Shown: positions 33,997 to 42,595 of the stretch, piece after piece
Position numbering within the stretch: the stretch's first letter is position 1
Layout: the number at the start of each line of letters is the position of its first letter
From: Blautia sp. MSJ-19
GTDB taxonomy: Bacteria > Bacillota > Clostridia > Lachnospirales > Lachnospiraceae
Assembly (NCBI RefSeq): GCF_018918125.1
Contig: NZ_JAHLQA010000002.1
Coordinates: 62,001-126,000 of the forward strand
Direction: 5' to 3'
Length of the DNA stretch: 64,000 nucleotides
The notes under the pieces: generated by a model
Told to the model about the DNA's origin: nothing
The model's input: the letters and a program-made list of their open reading frames with translations, nothing else
Databases searched by the model: none
Program-made: the position numbers and the translations under genes

Positions 33997-35694
33997 GTGA
34001 TGGTGATGAGTGTACCGGCACAGAATCAGCAGTATGAGAATTTTATCATTCGTTATAAACAGAATACACATGGCGGATTTCCGTATGAATCGGATGAAAA
34101 TTTTCAGATCGTAAATGATCTGTTTGGCATCCTGTATGTACCAATGCAGGAGATACCGGAACTGGAGCTCAGCAGTTATTCCTATTCCTCGATTCCCAGG
34201 TGCTATACGTATATGGATACAGGGGCATTGAGCGCGTCAGGGGTGACAAGACTTCATGGACATCCGTATCTGAAGCTGCAGGGAAGAGGAACCCTGGTTG
34301 CGGTGATCGATTCGGGAATCGACTACCTGCATCCGGCTTTTCACAATGGCACGCAGAGTAAGATTTTAAGCATCTGGGATCAGGAACTGGAAGGGGAGCC
34401 GGATGGAAGGATTCCGTTTGGCAGGGAATTTACCCGGGCACAGATTGAGCAGGCGCTTGCGGCCGAGAATCCATGGGAGATCGTTCCGTCCAATGATACG
34501 AATGGTCATGGAACCCGAAGTGCTGCGACGGCGGCCGGATACCGTATCGAAAAAGAAGGATTTTCAGGCGCGGCACCAGAGGCAGAACTTGTGATCGTCA
34601 AATTGAAGCAGGCGAAGAAATATCTTCGTGATTTTTATCTGCTGTCGCAGGAAACGGATATTTTTCAGGAAGATGACATTATGCTGGCAATTTCTTATGT
34701 GCTGGACGTTGCCCGGGAACAGCAGATGCCACTGTCCATCTGTATTGGCCTTGGTACCAGTATGGGAGCACACCAGGGAGAGGGCCCTTTGAATGAATAT
34801 ATCAACAGCATTGCAGCCTTTACACAGAATGCGGTTTCCGTTCCGGCAGGAAATGAAGGAACGGCCAGACATCATTATCTGAAAGAGTTCAGTCAGAATC
34901 TGACAGAGGATACGGTAGAGCTGCGTGTTGGAGAAAAAGAGAGCACCAGAGGATTTATGACAGAATTCTGGGGGAATTCTCCAGGCGCTTATTCTATGAT
35001 GATTCAGTCTCCGACGGGGGAACAGCTGTCAGTCAGCACCTCTTTAAAAAACAGTACACAGGAACTGTCCTTTGTATTTGTAGAAACGAAGGTGCTGGTC
35101 AATTATGTTCCGATAGAAAGAAGAACAGGGAATACGTTGATCTTTATCCGTTTTATGCACCCGGCACCGGGAATATGGAAATTCCTGATCGAAGAAAGAA
35201 TGCCGGGAGAAAGCCGGTTTCATATGTGGCTTCCGGTCAGGGGTATGATTTCAGACGATACATATTTTTTGCAGCCATCGCCGGAGTTTACGATCACATC
35301 TCCTGGTGATGCCAGGGATGCAATGACGGTCACAGCCTATCAGTATCGGGATAACAGTCTGTATATTCAGGCAAGTCGGGGATATAATACAGAAAATGTG
35401 GTGAAACCGGATTTTGCAGCACCGGGTGTAGGAATACGGACTGCTTCTGTGGAACCGGGACGGGAATTTGCCCCTGCCACGGGAACCAGCCTTGCGGCCG
35501 CCCAGACAGCCGGAATCGCCGCGCTTCTGTTTGAATGGTCACTCATCCGTGGAAATGAACCATACTTTACCGGCAACAGCGTAAAACATTACCTCAGCAG
35601 AGGCGCGGTCCGGGATACAGGTCTTACATACCCCAATCCGGAGTGGGGATATGGGCGTGTGGATCTGTACCATACGTTCGAGCTGCTGACGTAG
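33997..35694 (+). CDS. Subtilisin-like S8 serine protease, Csp-like
   Basis: 565-aa S8 protease with a complete catalytic triad: Asp in VAVIDSGIDYLHPAF (about residue 106), His in NDTNGHGTRSAATAAG (about residue 174) and Ser in PATGTSLAAAQTAG (about residue 498). The jelly-roll-like insert between His and Ser (about residues 290-430) and the prodomain of about 90 residues resemble the clostridial Csp germination proteases, which activate the cortex lyase SleC. No signal peptide is seen, which also fits Csp proteins made inside the mother cell or spore. The start is uncertain (GTG 33997, ATG 34000 or ATG 34006) because no good ribosome site is present. The germination role is inference. Confidence 0.82.
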   Translation: MMVMSVPAQNQQYENFIIRYKQNTHGGFPYESDENFQIVNDLFGILYVPMQEIPELELSSYSYSSIPRCYTYMDTGALSASGVTRLHGHPYLKLQGRGTLVAVIDSGIDYLHPAFHNGTQSKILSIWDQELEGEPDGRIPFGREFTRAQIEQALAAENPWEIVPSNDTNGHGTRSAATAAGYRIEKEGFSGAAPEAELVIVKLKQAKKYLRDFYLLSQETDIFQEDDIMLAISYVLDVAREQQMPLSICIGLGTSMGAHQGEGPLNEYINSIAAFTQNAVSVPAGNEGTARHHYLKEFSQNLTEDTVELRVGEKESTRGFMTEFWGNSPGAYSMMIQSPTGEQLSVSTSLKNSTQELSFVFVETKVLVNYVPIERRTGNTLIFIRFMHPAPGIWKFLIEERMPGESRFHMWLPVRGMISDDTYFLQPSPEFTITSPGDARDAMTVTAYQYRDNSLYIQASRGYNTENVVKPDFAAPGVGIRTASVEPGREFAPATGTSLAAAQTAGIAALLFEWSLIRGNEPYFTGNSVKHYLSRGAVRDTGLTYPNPEWGYGRVDLYHTFELLT

Positions 35695-35770
35695 TCTGTT
35701 GAGAAAAAATATACAAAAAAGAGCAGTAAAATTTAGTATCTATGACGGCAAAGATTTTAAGGCTTACGAA

Positions 35771-35799
35771 TTGTTTTTGATCCTTAAATTTGTTATAAT
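35771..35799 (+). promoter_or_regulatory. Promoter of the NCS2 permease gene
   Basis: TTGTTT at 35771-35776, 17-nt spacer, TATAAT at 35794-35799. No purine riboswitch is recognisable in the leader. Confidence 0.55.
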
Positions 35800-35892
35800 T
35801 ACAAGAAAAATAAGACTGTTAAAACAATTACAGTCAGGGGATTTTCAATGTACAAAAGAGGATGTATGATTGGAATCCAGTCAGGAGGAAAA

Positions 35893-37290
35893 ATGAAAAG
35901 AGGAAGTATTTTTGAGCTGAATGGCATTCCTAAATTTCAGGAAGCACTTCCGCTGGCATTGCAGCATGTAGTTGCTATGATCGTGGGATGTGTGACCCCG
36001 GCAATTATTGTAGCCGGTGCAGTTGGCGGAAATGGGTTAAGTGCAAAAGACCGAGTTATCCTGATTCAGGCATCACTCGTTGTTTCGGCATTATCAACTT
36101 TGATCCAGCTCTTCCCAATCGGAAAGAAGAACGGATTTACGCTGGGCTCCGGACTTCCGATGATCATGGGAGTAAGTTTTGCCTATGTGCCAAGCATGCA
36201 GGCAATTGCTGAAGGATACGGAATCAGTACGATTCTGGGCGCCCAGATCGTAGGTGGTATCGTGGCATTTATCATGGGAATACTGGTGAAAAAGATCCGC
36301 GTATTTTTCCCGCCTCTGATCACAGGAACGGTTGTATTTACGATTGGTCTTTCCCTGTATCCGACAGCCATCAACTATATGGCAGGCGGAACCAGCAACC
36401 CGGATTATGGCTCCTGGCAGAACTGGCTGGTAGCATTTCTGACTCTGGCCGTTGTTACAGCACTGAATCACTTCGGAAAAGGTATCCTGAAACTTGCCTC
36501 TATCCTGATTGGTATTATCGTAGGTTACGTGGTATCCATTCCGTTTGGGATGGTCAATCTTGCAAGCGTGGGTGAGGCGAAAGTATTCCAACTTCCACAG
36601 TTTATGTATTTCGGTATCCATTTCGAAATCTCTGCATGTGTTGCAATCGGACTGTTATTTGCTATCAACTCTGTGCAGGCAATCGGTGACTATTCTGCGA
36701 CAACGATCGGAGCGATGGACAGAGTCCCGGAAGATAAAGAACTGCAGAATGGTATCATGGCTTATGGTGTGACAAACGTCATTGGTGCATTGTTCGGAGG
36801 CCTTCCGACCGCTACATACAGCCAGAATGTTGGTATTGTAACGACTACAAAAGTTATCAACCGCTGGGTACTTGGACTTGCAGCAGTCATCTTAGGTGTA
36901 GCAGGAATCGTGCCGAAGTTTTCTGCATTGCTTACTACGATTCCACAGTGTGTACTTGGTGGAGCTACCGTATCTGTATTTGCATCTATCGCAATGACAG
37001 GTATGAAACTGGTTGCATCTGCTGAGATGGATTACAGAAACTCTTCCATCGTCGGACTTGCAGCCGCAATCGGTGTCGGAGTATCTCAGGCATCTGCAGC
37101 CCTTGCAAGCTTCCCGGACTGGGTAACTACGATTTTTGGAAAATCCCCGGTTGTTCTGGCAACTCTGATCGCAGTTGTCCTGAATATCATCCTGCCGAAG
37201 AGTCGCGATGAACAGAAGGCAGAAGAGAAACTGATAAAAAGGGTAAAGAAAAAGATCAGGAAAGATCATGAGGAATTTGATCATCAGTGA
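35893..37290 (+). CDS. NCS2 family nucleobase permease (xanthine/uracil type)
   Basis: 465-aa membrane protein with 12-14 hydrophobic segments. NCS2 markers: LALQHVVAMIVGCVTPAIIV near the start, the QxGD-like NSVQAIGDYSATT (about residues 260-272) and GGLPTATYSQNVGIVTTTKV (about residues 299-318). It carries purines or pyrimidines with protons; xanthine/uric acid-type members look closest, but substrates cannot be told by eye. ATG 35893 is preferred over ATG 35848 because AGGAGG sits five bases before it. It ends with a basic cytoplasmic tail (RVKKKIRKDHEEF). Converges on PPi-PFK over a shared terminator. Confidence 0.9.
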   Translation: MKRGSIFELNGIPKFQEALPLALQHVVAMIVGCVTPAIIVAGAVGGNGLSAKDRVILIQASLVVSALSTLIQLFPIGKKNGFTLGSGLPMIMGVSFAYVPSMQAIAEGYGISTILGAQIVGGIVAFIMGILVKKIRVFFPPLITGTVVFTIGLSLYPTAINYMAGGTSNPDYGSWQNWLVAFLTLAVVTALNHFGKGILKLASILIGIIVGYVVSIPFGMVNLASVGEAKVFQLPQFMYFGIHFEISACVAIGLLFAINSVQAIGDYSATTIGAMDRVPEDKELQNGIMAYGVTNVIGALFGGLPTATYSQNVGIVTTTKVINRWVLGLAAVILGVAGIVPKFSALLTTIPQCVLGGATVSVFASIAMTGMKLVASAEMDYRNSSIVGLAAAIGVGVSQASAALASFPDWVTTIFGKSPVVLATLIAVVLNIILPKSRDEQKAEEKLIKRVKKKIRKDHEEFDHQ

Positions 37291-37331
37291 TCGGAAAGAT
37301 GAATCAAAATAAGAAAGACTGAATTATACAT

Positions 37332-37392
37332 AAAAAGACAGAAATGAATACTCTACCTTTATTGAAGGAGAGAGGCATTTCTGTCTTTTTTA
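37332..37392. terminator. Bidirectional terminator between permease and PFK genes
   Basis: Long stem AAAAAGACAGAAATG / CATTTCTGTCTTTTT with an inner CTCT..CCTT/AAGG..AGAG extension; A/T tracts on both sides. Confidence 0.88.
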
Positions 37393-37419
37393 TATAGGAA
37401 TATAGGATATACGCTGCTT

Positions 37420-38652
37420 TTATTTGCGGTATACAAATTCCGGCAAGCCGTCTTTGCCAAGCGGAACTTCGATATTTCCCTGAATGAGCGGACGTGCATA
37501 GCGGATAAATTCTTCTGTTACATCGTGTCCATCAGGAGTGATCCATGTGATCGGAACCGTCTTTTCTTCATTACAGATTGTATTGACATCTTCCAGACCG
37601 CAGGTCATCTGGTAATTTCCATCAGCATCGCTCTGGCGGATAAAGGATACCATTTTGCCTGTTTCTCCATTCAGGGCAGCCTGTACACCAAATCGTCCGG
37701 CGGTGATCGCCTCCTGCTGGTCTGTGGCAGAAATCAGGGTAGCAGAGCATCGCTGGCTGACATTCAGTTCGACAGAACGTGCTTTGACACCGAGACGGCT
37801 GCGAACCAGATTCTCCAGATATTTGCCGCAGCCGGCAAGCATTTTGTGACCGAAAGTATCGGTTCCTACGGAACTGTCATATTCACAGATAAAGGTACCA
37901 TCTGCATCGTGGATTCCCTCAGAAACACATACGATCAGATTGCAGTTCTTCTCAAATGCTTTTTCCAGATCGGTGAGAAAAACCTCCTGATCAAAAGCAA
38001 CTTCCGGGAGATAGATGAACAGAGGATTGTCTCCGTCATATTTACGGGCAAGTGCGCTGGCAGCCGTCAGCCATCCGGCATGACGGCCCATGATCTCGAT
38101 GATCGTTACAGATTTTTTTTCATAGACATTGGCATCGGTTGTAATCTCGCGAACGGTAGAGGAAACGTATTTGGCTGCACTTCCAAAACCTGGTGTATGA
38201 TCGGTATGAACAAGGTCGTTGTCAATCGTCTTTGGCTCACCGATTACGCGGATCGTGCTTCCGATGCTTGCGGCATAACGGGAAAGCTTGCTGACAGTAT
38301 CCATGGAATCATTACCGCCTATATAGAAGAACCAGCCGATGTTCAGCTCCTCAAACTTACGGAAAAGTGCCGGATAGACCGGATCTTCCAGAGATTCCGG
38401 GAGTTTATAGCGGCAGGAACCAAGGTATGCGCCGGGAGTATGGGTAAGCCCTTTGAGCTGCTCACCAGGAAGAGACTCTTCGAAATCAAGAATACGGTCA
38501 TTTAAGAAGCCTTCGATGCCATTTACCATACCATATACATGTTCAATTTCGTCGGGATGAGCGAGACCTTCTGAAACTACTCCGTAAAGACTGCTGTTGA
38601 TCACTGCAGTCGGTCCGCCGGATTGGCCGACGATAAGATTTTTTTTAGTCAT
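37420..38652 (-). CDS. 6-phosphofructokinase, PPi-dependent type
   Basis: 410-aa PFK. The N-terminus has LIVGQSGGPTAVINSSLYG, the active site YIGGNDSMDTVSKL (GGNDS, about residues 112-116) and GEPKTIDNDLVHTDHTPGFG. In ATP-PFKs the signature is GGDGS and PGTIDND; N/D in place of G and K in PKTIDND are marks of the pyrophosphate-using class. It later has MGRHAGWLTAASAL. So it probably interconverts fructose 6-phosphate and fructose 1,6-bisphosphate with PPi, feeding the class II aldolase. Start ATG 38652 with CGGAGG on the minus strand. Phosphate donor assignment rests on motif knowledge. Confidence 0.93.
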   Translation of the reverse strand: MTKKNLIVGQSGGPTAVINSSLYGVVSEGLAHPDEIEHVYGMVNGIEGFLNDRILDFEESLPGEQLKGLTHTPGAYLGSCRYKLPESLEDPVYPALFRKFEELNIGWFFYIGGNDSMDTVSKLSRYAASIGSTIRVIGEPKTIDNDLVHTDHTPGFGSAAKYVSSTVREITTDANVYEKKSVTIIEIMGRHAGWLTAASALARKYDGDNPLFIYLPEVAFDQEVFLTDLEKAFEKNCNLIVCVSEGIHDADGTFICEYDSSVGTDTFGHKMLAGCGKYLENLVRSRLGVKARSVELNVSQRCSATLISATDQQEAITAGRFGVQAALNGETGKMVSFIRQSDADGNYQMTCGLEDVNTICNEEKTVPITWITPDGHDVTEEFIRYARPLIQGNIEVPLGKDGLPEFVYRK

Positions 38653-38788
38653 TGATTTTATACCTCCGATAAGGATAATGTGTTACTGCGAACAGTTACA
38701 TAATAAATCTATCTTATCATATCTGCTGAAAATCTCCTAGCCATTTTTTATGAAAAGTGATATTATAGTGAAAATCTGGAATTATTAG

Positions 38789-38819
38789 TTTACGCAAGCA
38801 CAGAGAGATATGCTATAAT
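38789..38819 (+). promoter_or_regulatory. Promoter of the sortase B gene
   Basis: TTTACG (38789) or TTACGC (38790) with TATAAT at 38814-38819, spacing 18-19 nt. Moderate quality. Confidence 0.45.
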
Positions 38820-38893
38820 ATAAACAATGCAGGTACATACTGGAGGGGGATGTGTTTCCGGCATAAGAATAACCTACGTTAAGGAGTATGATT

Positions 38894-39787
38894 ATGGGAG
38901 AAAGCAAGAACAGTACGCAGGAACAGCCCGAACAGAAGAAAAAAAAGAAAAGTGATGTGATTCTGACGATAGCACTGATCGTTGCAGTGGCAGTTTTTCT
39001 TTATGCTGCCTACAATCTGTTTCACATCTATACGGAATACAAAAAAGGAACAGATGAATACAATTCGATCGAGGAGATGGCAGTCACGGATCGGGATCCG
39101 GACAGTACGGAAGTGGCAGGTCCGGATGCACAGCCAAAGGCACCGATCCAGGTAGATTTTGACAAGCTGAAAAGTGTCAATCAGGATGTGATAGGATGGA
39201 TCTATGTGGATGCGCTTCCGGATATCAGCTATCCGATCGTACAGGGAAAGGATAATGAAACTTATCTGCACCGTACTTATGAAAAAAACTATAATTTTGC
39301 CGGAACGATTTTTGTGGATTACGAAAACGGCAGCGATTTTAATGATTGTAACACGCTGGTATACGGGCACAATATGAAAAATGGTTCCATGTTTGGTCAT
39401 CTGAAAAAATTCAGCGAAGATCAGACTCTTTATAACAACGATAAATATTTCTGGATCCTGACACCGGAGAAGAATTATCGGTATGAGATCATATCTGCAT
39501 ACACGACTGGTGTAAACAGTGATACCTACACGCTGTTCAAAGGACCGGGAGCGGAGTTTGAAGAGTATCTGAAAAAAATCAAAGGATATTCAGAAATCAA
39601 AACAGACGATACAGAGCTGACTATCAAGGATAGAATCGTCACATTGTCTACCTGTACAGGAAATGAATCTACCAGATTTGTGGTACAGGGAAAAAGAATC
39701 GATGCGGAGAGCGCGGGAACGGATACTGCGGCAGATTCAAACAGTGGCGAGGTAGCGGTAGATGAGGTAACTATACAGGAGGGATGA
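38894..39787 (+). CDS. srtB: Class B sortase
   Basis: About 297-aa transpeptidase: a short basic cytoplasmic start, one membrane helix (about residues 20-42, VILTIALIVAVAVFLYAAYN), then the sortase domain. Catalytic His in VYGHNMKNGSMF (about residue 158), Cys in LSTCTGNE (about residue 256) and Arg in STRFVVQGK. The YPIVQGKDNETYLHRTYEKN block is typical of SrtB. Class B sortases fix surface proteins carrying NPxT-like signals. No such substrate is seen next to it; the giant surface protein starting at 58747 is cut off before its C-terminus. Start ATG 38894 is preferred over 38888 for spacing to AAGGAG. Ends overlapping the sirtuin gene. Confidence 0.93.
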   Translation: MGESKNSTQEQPEQKKKKKSDVILTIALIVAVAVFLYAAYNLFHIYTEYKKGTDEYNSIEEMAVTDRDPDSTEVAGPDAQPKAPIQVDFDKLKSVNQDVIGWIYVDALPDISYPIVQGKDNETYLHRTYEKNYNFAGTIFVDYENGSDFNDCNTLVYGHNMKNGSMFGHLKKFSEDQTLYNNDKYFWILTPEKNYRYEIISAYTTGVNSDTYTLFKGPGAEFEEYLKKIKGYSEIKTDDTELTIKDRIVTLSTCTGNESTRFVVQGKRIDAESAGTDTAADSNSGEVAVDEVTIQEG

Positions 39788-40518
39788 TCATGGATGAAAA
39801 GATCATGAAATTACAGGAACTGATTGATCAGCATGACAACATTGTGTTTTTTGGCGGAGCAGGTGTTTCGACGGAGAGTGGGATACCGGATTTTCGATCT
39901 CAGGACGGACTCTATCACCAGAAATATGATTTTCCACCGGAAACGATCCTGAGCCATACGTTTTTTCTGCATCATCCGGAGGAGTTTTACAAGTTTTACC
40001 GGGACAAGATGCTTTGTGATACTGCAAAGCCAAATGCTGCACATCTGAAGCTGGCGGAGCTCGAAGCGGCCGGAAAGATTAAGGCAGTGATCACACAGAA
40101 TATTGATAATCTGCATCAGATGGCCGGAAGCAGGAAAGTACTGGAACTTCACGGAAGTGTTTATCGCAATCACTGTATGAGATGCGGGAAATCTTATGAT
40201 TTCAGTTATATGAAACACAGTGAAGGAGTGCCACGCTGTGAATGTGGAGGAATGATCAAACCGGATGTAGTCCTTTATGAGGAGGGGTTGGATAATCAGA
40301 CAATTGAAGAATCTGTAAGGGCGATTTCACAGGCACAGGTGCTGATCATTGGCGGAACTTCACTGGCAGTTTATCCGGCAGCCGGACTGATCGATTATTT
40401 TCGGGGGGATGCTCTTGTTGTTATTAACCGATCTTCTACCCCGAGAGACCGTAACGCAGACCTTCTTATCAAAGAGCCGATCGGTCAGGTTTTTTCACAG
40501 ATAAAGGTGAACAAATAA
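39784..40518 (+). CDS. NAD-dependent protein deacylase, sirtuin family
   Basis: 244-aa Sir2 protein that removes acyl groups from lysine using NAD. Motifs: FFGGAGVSTESGIPDFRSQDG (NAD loop), TQNIDNLHQMAGS, catalytic His in ELHGSVYRNHC (about residue 123) and a zinc site CMRC with CECGG. It ends GGTSLAVYPAAGLIDYF, the usual NAD-binding end. No Y-x-x-R depalmitoylase-like pair is clear (ETILSHTFFLHHPEEFYKFY), so preferred acyl type is open. Starts within the sortase stop; either ATG 39784 or ATG 39790. Confidence 0.94.
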   Translation: MIMDEKIMKLQELIDQHDNIVFFGGAGVSTESGIPDFRSQDGLYHQKYDFPPETILSHTFFLHHPEEFYKFYRDKMLCDTAKPNAAHLKLAELEAAGKIKAVITQNIDNLHQMAGSRKVLELHGSVYRNHCMRCGKSYDFSYMKHSEGVPRCECGGMIKPDVVLYEEGLDNQTIEESVRAISQAQVLIIGGTSLAVYPAAGLIDYFRGDALVVINRSSTPRDRNADLLIKEPIGQVFSQIKVNK

Positions 40519-40541
40519 TACCACGAGGAGAATAGGAAAAT

Positions 40542-40736
40542 ATGGGACTTATCTATGAAGTGGGAGACATAGTGACTCTGAAAAAGGGGCATCCGTGCGG
40601 AAGTAAAGAGTGGGAAATCCTTCGTGTAGGTGCGGACTTCCGACTGAAATGCATGGGCTGCGGACATCAGATCATGGTGCCGCGCAAAATGGTAGAAAAA
40701 AACACAAGAAACCTGCAGAAAAAAACGCAGGTCTGA
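40542..40736 (+). CDS. DUF951 family protein (64 aa)
   Basis: Full-length match to DUF951: GDIVTLKKGHPCGSKEWEILRVGADFRLKCMGCGHQIMVPR. Two cysteines in CMGC plus the CG in the front half could bind zinc. Conserved in Firmicutes (yyaM-like neighbourhoods), function unknown, perhaps nucleic-acid linked because of the compact basic beta fold. Start ATG 40542 follows GAGGAGAATAGG. Basic C-terminal tail. Confidence 0.9.
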   Translation: MGLIYEVGDIVTLKKGHPCGSKEWEILRVGADFRLKCMGCGHQIMVPRKMVEKNTRNLQKKTQV

Positions 40737-40749
40737 CAAAGGAGAAATT

Positions 40750-41490
40750 GTGATATATATCAGTCATCTGCTCCCGGACGGGCAAATGCAGGAGATCATA
40801 AAAAACAGGGAGCTGGGAGTGGAGAGCATTGAATTTTCCATTTCTGAGAATCTGGATTATATGGAAACGACACTGGAAACATACAAAAAAAGACTGGAAC
40901 AGATGGGAAATCCATCACTTATTCTTCATGGACCTTTTCTGGATCTGATTCCGGCTACTTTTGACAGCCTGATCCGTGAAGTGACAATGAAGCGGTTTGC
41001 ACAGTGCTATCAGGCTGGCAGAGAATTGGGGGCCAAAAAGATCGTATATCATTCCGGAATGATTCCGACAGTGTATTTCCGAGAAGGATGGGCAGAACAG
41101 GTAAGCCGTTTTTTCAGAGACTTTCTGAGGGAAAGGACAGGACTGGAAATTGTCATGGAAAATGTGCTGGATGAAGACTGGAGACTTCTGCGGGATGTAT
41201 GTCAGCAGGTAGATCACCCGGATTTCGGACTTTGTCTGGACATTGGCCATGCACACTGTTATTCAGACATATCGGTTGTGGAATGGGCAAAAGAACTGGC
41301 TCCATATGTCCGGCATGTGCATATACATGACAATGCAGGCAAGCGTGATGCGCATATGGGACTTGGAAAAGGAAACCTGCCTTGGCAGGAAACGCTTGCA
41401 TATCTTCCTCAGACAGAGACACGTACATGGACGGTGGAGTGCATGGATGTGAAGGATGTACAGATATGTGTACAATCTTTGTTGACATAA
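40750..41490 (+). CDS. Sugar phosphate isomerase/epimerase-like TIM barrel protein
   Basis: 246-aa protein of the xylose isomerase-like/AP endonuclease 2 superfamily. Metal-binding positions seen: LILHGPF, IVYHSG (about residue 100), IVMENVL (Glu, about residue 136), LCLDIGHAHCY (Asp-x-x-His, about residues 160-164), HVHIHDN and VECMD at the end. The substrate is unknown; relatives act on sugars or inositols, or cut DNA at abasic sites. Start GTG 40750 with GGAG. The promoter of the corrinoid operon overlaps its last codons. Not obviously part of that system. Confidence 0.8.
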   Translation: MIYISHLLPDGQMQEIIKNRELGVESIEFSISENLDYMETTLETYKKRLEQMGNPSLILHGPFLDLIPATFDSLIREVTMKRFAQCYQAGRELGAKKIVYHSGMIPTVYFREGWAEQVSRFFRDFLRERTGLEIVMENVLDEDWRLLRDVCQQVDHPDFGLCLDIGHAHCYSDISVVEWAKELAPYVRHVHIHDNAGKRDAHMGLGKGNLPWQETLAYLPQTETRTWTVECMDVKDVQICVQSLLT

Positions 41491-41510
41491 ATTTGTCAAA
41501 ATGGTATACT
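41482..41510 (+). promoter_or_regulatory. Strong sigma-A promoter of the first cobalamin-riboswitch operon
   Basis: TTGACA at 41482-41487, 17-nt spacer, TATACT at 41505-41510. The -35 and spacer form a perfect dyad TTGACA-TAAATT-TGTCAA (41482-41499), so a repressor could also bind there. Confidence 0.85.
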
Positions 41511-41523
41511 TTATAAAAATTGG

Positions 41524-41685
41524 ATAACCAGGCGTGGTCTGTCGATAAAAGGCAGTTTAACGTAATCCGGTGAGAATCCGGAACAGTTATGGATAGCTGC
41601 TGTGAGTATGCATGAAGCATAATAAGTCAGATATAACACGTTGTGTAGAGGACAGAGACCCGTAGCAAACGGGGCTCTGTTTTTG
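41524..41685 (+). promoter_or_regulatory. Cobalamin riboswitch 1 with terminator
   Basis: Starts ATAACCAGGCGTGGTCTG; the core AATCCGGTGAGAATCCGGAA and then GCTGCTGTGAG match the central cobalamin (B12 box) pattern of paired CCGGTG/AATCCGG and CTGTGA. Later AAGTCAG and ACACGTTGT. The expression platform is CAGAGACCCGT/ACGGGGCTCTG around AGCAA plus TTTTTG (41653-41685). High corrinoid should stop transcription before 41704. It is very similar to the element at 58544. It controls the eleven genes 41704-58437 if they are one transcript. Confidence 0.9.
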
Positions 41686-41703
41686 TTGTCTTTAGGGGGA
41701 AAT

Positions 41704-42585
41704 ATGGAGAAATACAGACATGAAACAGGCTGGAATCAACTTCGTTTTGATATACAGACCTATACTGCACAGAATGAGCGCAACAGAAAAGATGGAACAC
41801 CGGGACAGATACCATTGCAATATAAATATATAGGAGACAGGTGTTTCATGAATAATGGAAAGGTTCATGAAGTGAAATTACCATCAGAATGCAGAATTAT
41901 TGGCAAACGGGCCTTTGAGGGATGTCAGTTTCAGAAGATGGTTGAGTTTCCGGAGACCCTGCTCGAAATCAAGAGCAGAGCGTTTGCAGGCAATCACAGA
42001 CTTCGAAGGACAGTTTTTCCGAAATCTTTGGAACGACTGGGTTCTCAGTGTTATCAGGAATGCAATAAACTTAAGATTGCAGCATTTACGGATAATGTGA
42101 AATGTACGGTGATTCGTGAGGGGACATTTGATTCCTGTGTCAGTCTGACGACCGTATGTCTGCCTGAGCGGACACAGGTGATTGAGAGACGGGCATTTTA
42201 CCGATGCAAAGAATTAAAAGATATTACATTTCCAAATACGCTCAGAGAGATAGGAATGGAAGCTTTCTATTTCTGCGGGATGGATACACTGGAATTGCCG
42301 TTGAATCTGAAAGTGATTGGTGAAAGTGCATTTTTTCGCTGCAAGAATCTGAAGACAGTTTATATTCCACCAAGTGTTCGCAAGATTGGACGCTGGGCAT
42401 TTCACGGTTGCAGCAGACTGGAGCGTATTGAGATTCTCCATGATCTGGAAGAAATTGGTCCGTGGATCATCAATAAGAGTTGTACGATCGTCTGTCGAAA
42501 AGGCAGTCGTATGGAAGAGTATGCAAAAGAATATGATTTTAAATGCGAATATGTAGAAGAAACAGAAGAAAGAAAAGAAGGCTGA
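41704..42585 (+). CDS. BspA-like leucine-rich repeat protein (293 aa)
   Basis: Series of LRR_5/BspA-type repeats of about 23 residues: CRIIGKRAFEGCQFQKMVEF, LLEIKSRAFAGNHRLRRTVF, TQVIERRAFYRCKELKDITF, LREIGMEAFYFCGMDTLELP, LKVIGESAFFRCKNLKTVYI, VRKIGRWAFHGCSRLERIEI. Such proteins are usually secreted, but no signal peptide or anchor is visible here, so it may be cytoplasmic. Start ATG 41704, 19 nt after the riboswitch T tract, with AGGGGG upstream; an upstream frame start at 41641 lies within the riboswitch and is not real. First gene of the corrinoid-regulated unit; its role there is unclear. Confidence 0.85.
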   Translation: MEKYRHETGWNQLRFDIQTYTAQNERNRKDGTPGQIPLQYKYIGDRCFMNNGKVHEVKLPSECRIIGKRAFEGCQFQKMVEFPETLLEIKSRAFAGNHRLRRTVFPKSLERLGSQCYQECNKLKIAAFTDNVKCTVIREGTFDSCVSLTTVCLPERTQVIERRAFYRCKELKDITFPNTLREIGMEAFYFCGMDTLELPLNLKVIGESAFFRCKNLKTVYIPPSVRKIGRWAFHGCSRLERIEILHDLEEIGPWIINKSCTIVCRKGSRMEEYAKEYDFKCEYVEETEERKEG

Positions 42586-42595
42586 GAGGGATTAC

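Noticed and set aside
35700-35892. Purine riboswitch before the nucleobase permease
   Set aside because: No conserved purine aptamer core or paired loops were found in the leader; only an ordinary promoter.
41641-41703. N-terminal extension of the LRR protein to position 41641
   Set aside because: It would translate the riboswitch terminator; ATG 41704 with AGGGGG upstream is the sensible start.
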